DNA of 64,000 nt from Coriobacteriaceae bacterium (GCA_902364645.1 CABJEP010000002.1:5998-69997); one strand, 5' to 3'. Numbered from the stretch's first letter, positions 1 to 8,956 are shown. The notes: generated from the letters alone by a model not told the origin. A program made the numbers and translations.

Positions 1-2
1 TT

Positions 3-56
3 GGTCAGCGCATCCTTAAGAACTTCGTCAACATCGTCGAGGAGGTTGGCCGATGA
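3..56 (+). CDS. hisH: HisH C-terminal fragment (imidazole glycerol phosphate synthase glutaminase subunit)
   Basis: Only the last 17 codons are inside the window. They read GQRILKNFVNIVEEVGR and then TGA, which fits the usual HisH C terminus, where a final helix carries a conserved Asn-Phe. The stop overlaps the hisA start as ATGA, as expected in a his operon. HisH supplies ammonia from glutamine to HisF, which is encoded 750 bases downstream. The call rests on this short tail plus context, so it is good but not certain. Confidence 0.75.
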   Translation, partial: GQRILKNFVNIVEEVGR

Positions 57-796
57 TCCTGTTTCCTGCAATCGATCTGATCGGCGGCAAGGTCGTGCGC
101 CTGGAGTGCGGCGACCGGAGCCGCTGCAAGGTATATTCCGACGACCCCGTGGCCGTCGCCCGCTCGTTTGCCGAGCAGGGCGCGAGCTGGGTGCATGTCG
201 TCGACCTGTCCGCTGCCTTTGGCGAGGACGAGGACGCGTGCGCTGCCAACTCGGCGGCGATTAAGGCCATCTGCAGCGTCGACGGCCTGTCCGTGGACGT
301 GGGCGGCGGCGTTCGCTCGCTCGCGCGCATCGACGAGCTGGCCGGCTACGGCGCGCGTCGCATCGCACTGGGCACCGTGCTGGTGACTGAGCCGGGTTTT
401 GCCGAGGTGGCGGCCCAAGGCTTTGGCGAGTTACTGGTGGCAGACATTGCCGCCCGTGACGGCCAGGTCAAGGTGAATGGTTGGCGCGACGGCGCGGGTG
501 TGGCGCTCGACGACGCCGTGGCGCAGCTCACCGAGCTGGGCTTTAAGCATCTGGTGTATACCGACATCGCGCGCGATGGCATGCAGACGGGCATCGACGT
601 GGCGGCGTATCGCCATGTGGCCGAGGTCGCGGGCTTTCCCGTCGTGGCTTCGGGCGGCATCTCGACGCTCGACGATATCCGCGCACTGGCCGCGGTGGGC
701 GAGGATGCCATCGAGGGTGCCATTACCGGTCGTGCGCTCTACGAGGGCAACTTTACGCTGGCCCAGGCGTTGGCCGCCGCCCGAGGGAAGGAGTAG
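53..796 (+). CDS. hisA: HisA, ProFAR isomerase
   Basis: HisA isomerises ProFAR to PRFAR, the fourth step of histidine synthesis, in the cytoplasm. The 247-residue length is normal for this (beta/alpha)8 barrel. It opens with FPAIDLIGGKVVRL, so the first catalytic Asp is residue 8, and the second is in VADIAARDG near residue 131. The phosphate-binding loops are DVGGGVRS near 82-89 and ASGGIST near 199-205. The start overlaps the hisH stop (ATGA) and hisF follows after 3 bases, so the genes are translationally coupled. A bifunctional PriA role, known in some actinobacteria, cannot be excluded without a search for trpF in the genome. Confidence 0.95.
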   Translation: MILFPAIDLIGGKVVRLECGDRSRCKVYSDDPVAVARSFAEQGASWVHVVDLSAAFGEDEDACAANSAAIKAICSVDGLSVDVGGGVRSLARIDELAGYGARRIALGTVLVTEPGFAEVAAQGFGELLVADIAARDGQVKVNGWRDGAGVALDDAVAQLTELGFKHLVYTDIARDGMQTGIDVAAYRHVAEVAGFPVVASGGISTLDDIRALAAVGEDAIEGAITGRALYEGNFTLAQALAAARGKE

Positions 797-799
797 CCC

Positions 800-1582
800 A
801 TGCTTGCCAAACGCGTGATTCCCTGTCTGGATGTTAAGGACGGCCGCGTGGTCAAGGGCGTCAACTTTGTGAGCCTGCGCGATGCTGGCGACCCGGTGGA
901 GCTGGCGCGCGCCTACGACCGCGAGGGTGCAGACGAGGTCGTCTTCCTGGACATTACCGCGACGAGCGACAACCGCGCGACGACCATAGAGATGGCGGCG
1001 CACGCGGCCGAGGAGCTCGCTATTCCCTATACCGTGGGCGGCGGTTTCCGCGACTTGGCGGGCATGCGAACCATGGTTGCCGCCGGTGCCGACAAGGTGT
1101 CGCTTAACTCTGCCGCCGTGCGCGATCCGTCGTTGATCAGCCAGGCCGCCGCGGCGTTTGGCAGCCAGGCCGTGGTCGTGGCGATTGATGCCAAGCGCGT
1201 GGGCCTGCCCGGTCAGCCGGATGCCGACAAGTGGGAGGTCTTCACGGCGGGCGGTCGCAACGCCACGGGTATCGATGCGGTGGCGTGGGCCGAGGAAGCG
1301 GCTCGTCGCGGCGCCGGTGAGATCTTGCTCACCAGCATGGATCGCGACGGTACCAAGGCTGGCTTCGACCTGGCACTCACCCGCGCCGTGGCGCGCGCGG
1401 TGCCGATCCCGGTGATCGCAAGCGGCGGCGTGGGCACGCTCGAGCATTTTGCCGAGGGCGTGATCGAGGGCGAAGCCGACGCCGTACTGGCGGCCAGCGT
1501 CTTTCACTTTGGAACTTTCAGCATTCGCCAGGTGAAGGAGTATATGGCCAGCCAAGGCATCCCTGTGAGGCTGGACTTCTAG
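800..1582 (+). CDS. hisF: HisF, imidazole glycerol phosphate synthase cyclase subunit
   Basis: HisF uses ammonia from HisH to convert PRFAR to imidazole glycerol phosphate and AICAR; the AICAR feeds PurH, also encoded in this window. The protein has 260 residues and starts [20 protein letters not shown], with catalytic Asp11. The second catalytic Asp is residue 130 in [10 protein letters not shown]. Phosphate-binding glycine loops are TVGGGFRD near 78-85 and ASGGVGT near 213-219. Start: a GGAAGGAG Shine-Dalgarno overlaps the end of hisA. It lies third in the visible his operon, before an unusual hairpin. Confidence 0.96.
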   Translation: MLAKRVIPCLDVKDGRVVKGVNFVSLRDAGDPVELARAYDREGADEVVFLDITATSDNRATTIEMAAHAAEELAIPYTVGGGFRDLAGMRTMVAAGADKVSLNSAAVRDPSLISQAAAAFGSQAVVVAIDAKRVGLPGQPDADKWEVFTAGGRNATGIDAVAWAEEAARRGAGEILLTSMDRDGTKAGFDLALTRAVARAVPIPVIASGGVGTLEHFAEGVIEGEADAVLAASVFHFGTFSIRQVKEYMASQGIPVRLDF

Positions 1583-1595
1583 TGCTGCGGCTTGC

Positions 1596-1681
1596 CCAGG
1601 CACCGCATCTTGCCGCTCAAACCGTCGCTCGCGTACCAAAGTACGCGTCGCTCCTCTTTCGCGGCAACCTGCGGCACCTGG
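1596..1681. repeat. 86-bp imperfect palindrome between hisF and hisI
   Basis: The only sizeable gap in the his operon (hisF stop to hisI start, 147 bases) is almost filled by a centred imperfect palindrome. The outer arms are CCAGGCACCGCA and TGCGGCACCTGG, then TTGCCGC pairs with GCGGCAA, and the tip is GCGTAC-CAAA-GTACGC at 1631-1646. All three arm pairs share the same centre (1638.5), so this is one long hairpin. No T-run follows, so it is not a plain terminator. It could be an mRNA processing or stability element, or an inserted palindromic repeat. Confidence 0.7.
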
Positions 1682-1729
1682 ACAACCCTCGCCGACCTGT
1701 GGGATTTCGTTTGTTACTTGGGAGGAATG

Positions 1730-2068
1730 ATGACTGAGGTAATAAATGCTACCGAGCTTAAATACGACGCCCGCGGGCTGATTCCTTGCGTGGTTCAGCA
1801 GTATGACACCGGTGAGGTGCTTATGGTTGCTTGGATGAACGAGGAATCGGTGGGGCTGACGCTCAAGACCGGGACCACGTGGTTTTGGAGTCGCAGCCGT
1901 CAGGAGCTCTGGAACAAGGGCGCGACGAGTGACAACATGCAGGAGGTCAAGGAGCTCTGGGCCGACTGCGATAGCGATACGCTGCTGGTCAAGGTGGACT
2001 CACCGGGCCCGGCCTGCCATACCGGCAACCGTACCTGCTTCTTTAAGCGCGTGGAAGGGGGAGTGTGA
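1730..2068 (+). CDS. hisI: HisI, phosphoribosyl-AMP cyclohydrolase
   Basis: HisI opens the adenine ring of phosphoribosyl-AMP, the third step of histidine synthesis. The 112-residue protein is the monofunctional form, since HisE is a separate gene nearby. Family features include VAWMNEES near residue 27, [16 protein letters not shown], the metal-binding Asp cluster in WADCDSDT, and the terminal HTGNRTCFF with its conserved Cys. Two ATG codons lie at 1727 and 1730. The second has usable spacing from GGAGG at 1721-1725 and gives MTEVIN. The frame extends upstream, but only across the hairpin region. The stop overlaps the next gene as TGATG. Confidence 0.93.
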   Translation: MTEVINATELKYDARGLIPCVVQQYDTGEVLMVAWMNEESVGLTLKTGTTWFWSRSRQELWNKGATSDNMQEVKELWADCDSDTLLVKVDSPGPACHTGNRTCFFKRVEGGV

Positions 2069-2295
2069 TGAAAGTCGTGACGCCGTTCGAGGTCGCCGAC
2101 TGCAACACCGAGCTCCTCCGCGCGGGCGTGCCATGCCGCGTGCACCTGACTGATGCCTGCGGGGCGCAGTCGCTTTGGCTCGAGGCCGAGAAGGAAAGGC
2201 TCAATGAGGCCCATGCCGTCATCGTCGAGTTCTTTGAGAAAAAGGGCGCAAAGCCTCGGTTCGATGAGACCGGTACCTACTTTACGCTGCAGTAA
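2068..2295 (+). CDS. Small unknown protein inside the his operon (75 aa)
   Basis: I do not recognise this family. The 75-residue, mildly acidic protein begins [20 protein letters not shown] and has no membrane segment or signal peptide. Its ATG overlaps the hisI stop (TGATG) and an upstream GGGGGAG serves as ribosome site; a GTG at 2065 is a possible alternative. hisE follows 15 bases later with its own AGAGGAAA site. Lying tightly between two consecutive pathway genes, it is probably co-translated with them and may assist or regulate histidine synthesis, but that is inference from position only. Confidence 0.75.
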   Translation: MKVVTPFEVADCNTELLRAGVPCRVHLTDACGAQSLWLEAEKERLNEAHAVIVEFFEKKGAKPRFDETGTYFTLQ

Positions 2296-2310
2296 CGAGA
2301 GGAAATAACC

Positions 2311-2628
2311 ATGGGAGTCAGAACAGCTAACGTGCAGCCGGGAAACATCGGTGAGACGCTGACGGGACTGGCCGAGGTGATTCACGGCCGTCGCGATGCG
2401 CCGCCGCAGGAGAGCTATTCCGCGCGTCTGCTGACCGACGTCGAGGACGAGCTGCTCAAGAAGCTTGCCGAGGAGGCGAGCGAGGTGATCATGGCCTGCA
2501 AGGATAACGACCACGATCACATCCGCTACGAGGCCGGCGACCTGATCTACCACCTGCTCGTGACGCTCGAGCGCTACGGCATCACCCTCGACGAACTGGC
2601 CGGCGAACTCAACGCCCGCCGCCACTAG
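2311..2628 (+). CDS. hisE: HisE, phosphoribosyl-ATP pyrophosphatase
   Basis: HisE removes pyrophosphate from phosphoribosyl-ATP, the second pathway step. The 105-residue alpha-helical protein belongs to the MazG-like fold. The motif KKLAEEASEVIMACKD followed by YEAGDLIYHLLV gives the metal-binding EExxE and ExxD residues. Start: ATG after AGAGGAAATAACC. It is the last his gene; its stop codon TAG lies inside a 31-bp palindromic repeat (2625-2655), which separates it from the convergent PHP gene. Confidence 0.94.
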   Translation: MGVRTANVQPGNIGETLTGLAEVIHGRRDAPPQESYSARLLTDVEDELLKKLAEEASEVIMACKDNDHDHIRYEAGDLIYHLLVTLERYGITLDELAGELNARRH

Positions 2629-2655
2629 TCATTGGGGACGTTCTTAAACGACTAG
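2625..2655. repeat. 31-bp palindromic intergenic repeat, copy 1
   Basis: CTAGTC at 2625 and GACTAG at 2650 form the arms of a hairpin around a GGGGACGTTCTTAAAC-type core. The reverse complement closely matches a second 31-bp copy at 58591-58621. It overlaps the hisE stop and abuts the stop of the convergent PHP gene, so it may end both transcripts. Confidence 0.75.
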
Positions 2656-3567
2656 TTAGGCGAGGGGCGTGGATTCCCATTCGCCGGTGGGGTGGGGGAT
2701 ATCGAAGGCCCGGTAGCCGCAGTCGTAGGCGTGGGCCTGGGCCTCGCGGATGTTCCAGCAGATGTCGCAGGCGCGGTGCGCGTCCGAGCCAAAGGTGATG
2801 GGCACCTCGGCATGGGCGAAGCGGCGCAACAGCCCGGTCGCGGGGTAGTAATCGTCGAGCCCCTTGCGCGGTGCGGCGGTCGAGACCTCAACGCGGCGAC
2901 CCGTATCGTGGGCGCATTCGGCCATCTGCTCCCAAAACGGCGCGGGGTCAAAGTCGGGTGCAAAGCCGTCCTTCGAAAAGCGCATGACCAGGTCGGGATG
3001 GGCCATCGCGTCAAAGTTGAGTGAGCTTTCGCAAGCACGGCACCAGTCGTCGACGTAGCACTCCCACACGCCGCGCACGCCTAAGTTTTCCCAAACATGC
3101 AGGTTGGTATCGTCGTCGATCCAACCGCAAAGGGAATCGGGTGTATCGGGGCGCGCGACGTCCTCTGTCCCTGCCGTGCCCGCGGCGCCTGCCGCAATAT
3201 CGCCCGGGTTGCCAATCCAGTGCACGCTGCCCAGACGTACGACGGCGCCCTGGGACCAGTGCTCTACCAAGGGCTCGCAGCCCTCGTACCAATCGCATTC
3301 AAAACCGTAGATAAAGGTGAGCTCCGGCGCAATCTGCGCGGCGAGTTTGCGGGCGTCCTCAAAGGCCAAACGATGTGCCGGCAAGTCGCCCTCGACAACT
3401 TGCACTTCGCAGTTGGCGTCCATGCTGGCGGGCAGGGTGAGGTGGTCAGTCGAGACCATGACGCGGCAGCCTGCCGCAGCAGCGGCACGGACGTTGTCCT
3501 CAAACGAGGCATGGCCATCCGAAAACGAAGTATGGGTGTGGCAATCGACCAGCGGGCAGGCGGGCAT
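2656..3567 (-). CDS. PHP-domain phosphoesterase, probable HisK-type histidinol phosphatase
   Basis: The 303-residue protein has the PHP metal-site motifs in order: DCHTHTSFSDGHAS near residue 8 (HxH), VSTDHLTLPA near 46, GFECDWYEG, MAHPD, and FGSDAHRACD near the C terminus. This pattern and length fit HisK-type histidinol-phosphate phosphatases, which act at the seventh histidine step. The convergent his operon supports that role but does not prove it; other PHP phosphoesterases look alike. The start MPACPLVDCHT at 3567 is chosen because AAAGGAGTCGCC precedes it and the HxH motif follows directly. The open frame continues upstream through a palindrome with no family similarity. Confidence 0.85.
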   Translation of the reverse strand: MPACPLVDCHTHTSFSDGHASFEDNVRAAAAAGCRVMVSTDHLTLPASMDANCEVQVVEGDLPAHRLAFEDARKLAAQIAPELTFIYGFECDWYEGCEPLVEHWSQGAVVRLGSVHWIGNPGDIAAGAAGTAGTEDVARPDTPDSLCGWIDDDTNLHVWENLGVRGVWECYVDDWCRACESSLNFDAMAHPDLVMRFSKDGFAPDFDPAPFWEQMAECAHDTGRRVEVSTAAPRKGLDDYYPATGLLRRFAHAEVPITFGSDAHRACDICWNIREAQAHAYDCGYRAFDIPHPTGEWESTPLA

Positions 3568-3683
3568 GGCGACTCCTTTGCATTTGGCGAATCCGCTCCA
3601 TTGTAATGATGCAGCTCTCAACACGCCGCCCACGCCGGAGCTCGAAATCGATTGGAAAGGCGGTACGGCCTCGCTTGCTCTCA

Positions 3684-3748
3684 AAACATGTACGTCAGCC
3701 TCCAAAAGCTGCAAAAAATGACATGTTTGGAGGCTGACGTACATGTTT
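3684..3748. repeat. Perfect 23-bp inverted repeat between divergent genes
   Basis: Positions 3684-3706 (AAACATGTACGTCAGCC...) and 3726-3748 are exact reverse complements of 23 bases, separated by 19. The element lies between the divergent PHP and LarC-like genes. It could be a large operator, or a palindromic repeat of the kind scattered in this genome. Confidence 0.85.
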
Positions 3749-3854
3749 GGATAGGGGCAAGGGCGACGACGGACGAAAGTCACGCCTGTGCCACGTTCGA
3801 TGTGCTAGCGTTTGGGTGAATAAAACGAGCCCGTGCGGAAAGGATCCGGACCGT

Positions 3855-4340
3855 ATGCAACGTGGAAGTACATCTCCGCTGTCCCGCGAGACCGATGCGC
3901 CCGAAACCATCGTCAAGCTGGAGTGCGACATCGATGATGCGTCGCCCGAGGTACTCGCCTATGCCGCCGATTGCCTGCGCAAGGCCGGCGCCCGCGAGGT
4001 GCATTGGTTGCCGCTTTACTGCAAAAAGGGCCGCCCCGGATGGCAGTTGCAGGTGATCTGCTCGCATGAGGATATCGAACGCCTGCAGACGATTATCTTT
4101 TTGGAAACCACGACCAACGCCGTTCGTCGCCAGGTGATGGAACGCGTTTGCCTGCCGCGTCGTTTTGAGCAGGTAGCGACGCCTTGGGGCGAGGTGGCCG
4201 TCAAAGTAGCCACCCTGCCCGACGGCAGTGAGCGTGCGGCGCCCGAGTACGAGGACTGCGCCCGTCTTGCCCGCGAGCATAACGTGCCGCTCCAGCGCGT
4301 GATGCAGGCGGCACAAGCCTCGGCACTGCGATTTGAATAG
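3855..4340 (+). CDS. Stand-alone LarC C-terminal-domain protein (nickel insertase family fragment)
   Basis: The 161 residues match the C-terminal part of LarC (DUF111), the CTP-dependent enzyme that inserts nickel into the pincer nucleotide cofactor. Recognisable blocks are VKLECDIDDASPEVLAY near residue 17, GAREVHWLPLYCKKGRPGW near 41-60, and ETTTNAVRR near 85. Full LarC has about 400 residues, so the N-terminal half is missing and no larA, larB or larE is visible nearby. Start: ATG after AAAGGATCCGGACCGT; upstream codons do not extend the similarity. It may be a diverged, specialised relative rather than a working nickel insertase. Confidence 0.8.
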   Translation: MQRGSTSPLSRETDAPETIVKLECDIDDASPEVLAYAADCLRKAGAREVHWLPLYCKKGRPGWQLQVICSHEDIERLQTIIFLETTTNAVRRQVMERVCLPRRFEQVATPWGEVAVKVATLPDGSERAAPEYEDCARLAREHNVPLQRVMQAAQASALRFE

Positions 4341-4397
4341 CGCGGCCGGCGACATCTCGCGCCCGGCCACATCAGCCCCACTCCGAAAGGACTCCCC

Positions 4398-4946
4398 ATG
4401 AAATACCTCATCGCCTCCGACATCCACGGCTCGGCATACTGGACCGAGCGCCTGGTCGCCGCCATCGAATCCGAGCAGCCCGACCGCATCGTGCTGCTGG
4501 GTGACCTGCTCTACCACGGCCCGCGCAACGACCTGCCGCGCGACTACGCCCCCAAGCGTGTGATTCCGCTGCTCAACGCCCTGGCCGACCGCATTATCGC
4601 GGTGCGCGGCAACTGCGACGCCGAGGTCGACCAGATGGTCCTCGACTTTCCCGTCATGGCGGACTACGCCACGCTGTTCGACGAGACCGGTCGCGAGCTG
4701 TTCCTGACGCACGGCCACGTCTTTGGCGCCGGCATGCATAACAGCGTTGACCACGCGCCCGCGCTGCCCGAGGGCTCCGCGCTCGTCTACGGCCATACGC
4801 ACATCAAGGTTAACGAGGAAAGCGCCGCGCACCCGGGTCTGTGGCTCTTCAATCCCGGCAGCGTGAGCATCCCCAAGGACGGCACACATAGCTACGGCGT
4901 CTACGAGGGCGGCGCGTTCCGCCATGTGATCATGGGGGAGGACTAA
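4398..4946 (+). CDS. YfcE-like metallophosphodiesterase
   Basis: The calcineurin-like phosphoesterase motifs appear in the expected order in 182 residues: SDIHG near residue 7, LGDLLYHGPRND near 34, RGNCD near 72, THGHVFG near 104 and YGHTH near 130. Length and the LLYHGPRND block fit the YfcE family (MJ0936-like, Mn-dependent). Start: ATG after GAAAGGACTCCCC. It is followed three bases later by mazG, so the two are co-transcribed, which hints at nucleotide clean-up. The physiological substrate cannot be told from sequence. Confidence 0.9.
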   Translation: MKYLIASDIHGSAYWTERLVAAIESEQPDRIVLLGDLLYHGPRNDLPRDYAPKRVIPLLNALADRIIAVRGNCDAEVDQMVLDFPVMADYATLFDETGRELFLTHGHVFGAGMHNSVDHAPALPEGSALVYGHTHIKVNEESAAHPGLWLFNPGSVSIPKDGTHSYGVYEGGAFRHVIMGED

Positions 4947-4948
4947 CC

Positions 4949-5809
4949 ATGGCCGAGCATATGGCTCAGCAAAATGCCGAGGGTTCGCGCGACCTGTCCA
5001 CGCTGGTCGACGCGTCGGCCGAGCTGCAGCATCTGGTGCAGACCATCTGGCGCCTGCGCCAGCCCGACGGCTGCCCGTGGGACCGCGAGCAGACGCACCG
5101 CAGCATTGGCAAGAACATGATCGAGGAAGCCTACGAGGCGCTCGACTGCATCGAGGCCGACGACGCGGCACACCTGCGCGAGGAGTTGGGCGACGTGCTC
5201 ATGCAGGTCGTACTGCATGCGCAGATTGCGGCGGATGCCGGCGAGTTTTCGCTGGCCGATGTGGCGCGCGATATCGACGCCAAGCTCATCCGTCGTCACC
5301 CGCACGTGTTTGGCGATGCGGATGCCGACAACTCCGACGAGGTGCTCAAGATTTGGGACGAGGTCAAGCTTGCCGAGAAGGCCGCCAAAGACCAGGCCGT
5401 GGCGGCAGGCGGGGCCGCACCCGAGGGTCTGCTCGACGGTGTGCCCACGCACCTGCCGGCGCTGATGCAGGCTCAGAAGGTGTCGCGCAAGGCGGCTGCC
5501 GTGGGCTTTGAGTGGGAGACGGTCCAGGACGTGTGGGACGAGGTCGCTGAGGAGCGTGCCGAGTTTGAGGCCGAGGCTCCCGGCTCGCCCGAGCGCGAGA
5601 TGGAGTTTGGCGACCTGCTCTTTGCCCTGGTCAACGTTGCGCGCAAGGAGGGCATAGACGCCGAGAGTGCTCTGCGCGCGAGCACGGCAAAGTTCCGCCA
5701 CCGTTGGGCCGCGATGGAGGCTGCTGCGCGCGAGGCGGGCGATGACCTCGCCGCCTGCTCAACCGCTCAACTCAATGACCTGTGGGACCAAGCAAAAGCA
5801 AGCGAGTGA
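4949..5809 (+). CDS. mazG: MazG nucleotide pyrophosphohydrolase
   Basis: MazG hydrolyses (d)NTPs to monophosphates and protects against damaged or excess nucleotides. The 286-residue protein has the two-domain arrangement. The first domain contains LRQPDGCPWDREQTHRSI near residue 30, then IEEAYEALDCIE and LREELGDVLMQV with the acidic metal ligands; the second has EREMEFGDLLFALVNVARK near 210 and a shorter helical tail. About 20 extra N-terminal residues precede the first domain. Start ATG lies 3 bases after the YfcE-like gene with GGGGGAGGAC as ribosome site. Confidence 0.93.
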   Translation: MAEHMAQQNAEGSRDLSTLVDASAELQHLVQTIWRLRQPDGCPWDREQTHRSIGKNMIEEAYEALDCIEADDAAHLREELGDVLMQVVLHAQIAADAGEFSLADVARDIDAKLIRRHPHVFGDADADNSDEVLKIWDEVKLAEKAAKDQAVAAGGAAPEGLLDGVPTHLPALMQAQKVSRKAAAVGFEWETVQDVWDEVAEERAEFEAEAPGSPEREMEFGDLLFALVNVARKEGIDAESALRASTAKFRHRWAAMEAAAREAGDDLAACSTAQLNDLWDQAKASE

Positions 5810-5848
5810 GACCTGCGTCTCTCACGGCATCCATTCACAGAGAGGTCT

Positions 5849-7216
5849 CTACAAGCAAAAGGCCATATACAACGGAAGATGTGCCAGCTGCGCTTCGGCA
5901 TCCCACTCGAGTTGTTTAGGGTGCAACACATATGCCGTCCCGATTTTTTTGTTAAAGCGTGCGCGGAACCGATCGAGGGAGATGGTCCCGTATTTGCGCG
6001 GCGACTTAACTTCGATGGGGCTGATGCGCGGCTTTCCGGCGGCATTGACATAGGGTCGGGTAACGAGGAAGTCGATTTCCATGCGCTCCTCCCCCTCCTT
6101 CTTTCCGCTTTGGAAATAAAAGAAGAGCCTGTGTCCATTGGCCTTTAGAGATTGGGCGACGTAGTTTTCGGTAAGCATTCCTTCGTTCAATCCGATATCG
6201 CCGCGAAGCACGGCCCTGTAAACGTCTTCATCGGTATCGTTGTTGTCAGAGAAGGCAAGTGTGACGAGCAGGCCGGTGTCTGCCATGTAGCACTTGAGGG
6301 CCGTTTGCTCCATGCTGAGCGAAAGGCCAACGCTCGGCTCGCTTGCGGCATAGCAGATATTGGCAATTCGCGCGTCTGCCAGCCAAAAGAAGGCTTCTTC
6401 GTAGGTGCGCATGCGCGCGTTTTTATCAAGTGAGGAAAGCTTGAATCGTTTTTCGTGCCTAGAGAGCTGACCCGGGATGCCATCGAGTACGGAGACGACT
6501 TTGAATTCGTAACCGGTTGCAAAACGAGAGATATCGTTGCGATAGAGCTGGACGATTCGGCGTTTCGATGCGTCGACGGGCGCAAAAGCGCGCTGTTCAA
6601 CATAGATGGATACCGGCTCAGGCATGCCGCCTACGAGCATGTATTCGCGCATAAGGGAGAGCGCCCTGCGATGTAGGGCGTCGGGAAGCGGTTTCATTTT
6701 GTTAAAACTCATGCGAATGAGATCGGCCAGCCCCTTTTCGTCCATGCCCCAAAGAAACTCCTCAAAGTCGAGGGGCTCAAGTTCCAGAGACTCTTCCTCG
6801 GATGGGATGACGATATCTTTAATGTTCTGCTTGATGCTGAGCAGGGATCCAGTTTCGATGTAGTCGTAACGTCCGTCTGCAACGAGATACTTGATGAGTC
6901 CGCGTGCTTGCGGGTACATCTGGACCTCGTCAAAGACGATAAGCGTCTCGTGTTCATAGAGTTTGACGTTATAGAAAACCGAGAGATAGAGGAAGAGCGA
7001 GTCGAAGTCAGTGCGATAGTCCTCAAAATATTGCTTAACTTCGGCAGGTGCTTGAAAGAAATCAATGACAAGGCAGGACTTGTATTCGGTTTCTCCAAAC
7101 ATGCGGGCAAGCGTGCTCTTGCCGACGCGACGGGCTCCTTCAATAAGAAGTGCTGTTTTACCAGCGCTTTCATGCTTCCATTTTAGTAGTTTGTCATAGG
7201 CTTTTCGTTTAAGCAT
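5849..7216 (-). CDS. AAA+ ATPase, DUF4143 family
   Basis: The 455-residue protein has an N-terminal P-loop domain (GARRVGKST near residue 27) and Walker B LIVFDEVQMYP near 92. The fused C-terminal half carries the DUF4143 pattern of these ATPases, including VTRPYVN and ISPIEVKSPRKYG, which resembles a restriction-endonuclease-fold core. The family is widespread in gut bacteria and its role is unknown; defence or nucleic-acid remodelling is often proposed. Start at 7216 (MLKRKAYDKLL) is preceded by GAGGT at good spacing; an upstream ATG would lie inside the iterated upstream repeats. The gene is less GC-rich than its neighbours, suggesting transfer, and is convergent with mazG. Confidence 0.88.
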   Translation of the reverse strand: MLKRKAYDKLLKWKHESAGKTALLIEGARRVGKSTLARMFGETEYKSCLVIDFFQAPAEVKQYFEDYRTDFDSLFLYLSVFYNVKLYEHETLIVFDEVQMYPQARGLIKYLVADGRYDYIETGSLLSIKQNIKDIVIPSEEESLELEPLDFEEFLWGMDEKGLADLIRMSFNKMKPLPDALHRRALSLMREYMLVGGMPEPVSIYVEQRAFAPVDASKRRIVQLYRNDISRFATGYEFKVVSVLDGIPGQLSRHEKRFKLSSLDKNARMRTYEEAFFWLADARIANICYAASEPSVGLSLSMEQTALKCYMADTGLLVTLAFSDNNDTDEDVYRAVLRGDIGLNEGMLTENYVAQSLKANGHRLFFYFQSGKKEGEERMEIDFLVTRPYVNAAGKPRISPIEVKSPRKYGTISLDRFRARFNKKIGTAYVLHPKQLEWDAEAQLAHLPLYMAFCL

Positions 7217-7228
7217 GGCTACCTCGTA

Positions 7229-7311
7229 CACGATATCCAGAACTTTTATAACCTGATTATGCACGATATCCAGAACTTCAGACCATTAGAATTGCACGAT
7301 ATCCAGAACTT
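7229..7311 (-). promoter_or_regulatory. Three 17-bp direct repeats, 33-bp period, upstream of the AAA ATPase gene
   Basis: CACGATATCCAGAACTT occurs identically at 7229-7245, 7262-7278 and 7295-7311. The start-to-start distance is exactly 33 bp, about three DNA turns, so copies lie on one face of the helix. The spacers are unrelated. They sit 13 to 95 bases upstream of the ATPase start and look like an iterated operator or a 5' leader element. Confidence 0.85.
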
Positions 7312-7389
7312 TGCACGATGTAAAAGCACATTATTGGCTCTTTCATTCGCAAGCCAGGTAAAGACGGTATGCCGATAGAAGAATTTAAT

Positions 7390-7399
7390 GGGGGGGGGG
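7390..7399. repeat. G10 homopolymer tract in the region before eno
   Basis: Ten consecutive G residues lie between the ATPase gene and eno, in the roughly 280 bases (7312-7593) that hold no credible gene. Such tracts are prone to slippage. The same gap also contains TGGCTAACTTA twice (7475 and 7510), 35 bp apart, flanking a TAATGC box, which may be part of the eno promoter region. Confidence 0.7.
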
Positions 7400-7581
7400 C
7401 GACCTCTAGAGATGAATGCTCGGTGCAAAAACAAGCGCCCCAAAGAATGATTTCTCCAATTCATATGTATCCCTTGGCTAACTTAGGGCATAATGCAAAA
7501 AGTGCGACATGGCTAACTTACGGAGGCACACCGATGGTGCACAGTCGGCCAGTCGCTTGCATCCACTACGTTTCCAAGTGA

Positions 7582-8883
<1,302 letters not shown>

Positions 8884-8956
8884 GCAAGCGGCGTGTGCGG
8901 GGGCGGGGCTGACTCGGATTCACCTCGCTCCCGCCGGGCACTGTTGAGCACCATGG

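Noticed and set aside
431..1639. A 402-codon open frame on the minus strand across hisA and hisF
   Set aside because: It is antisense to two well-supported enzymes, has the biased composition of a complementary high-GC frame and lacks any family motif.
3780..5171. A 463-codon minus-strand frame over the LarC-like, YfcE-like and mazG genes
   Set aside because: Same reason: it is the shadow of three recognised plus-strand genes.
7229..7311. A possible CRISPR array
   Set aside because: Only three copies of a 17-bp repeat with 16-bp spacers, placed just before a gene, and no cas genes in the window.
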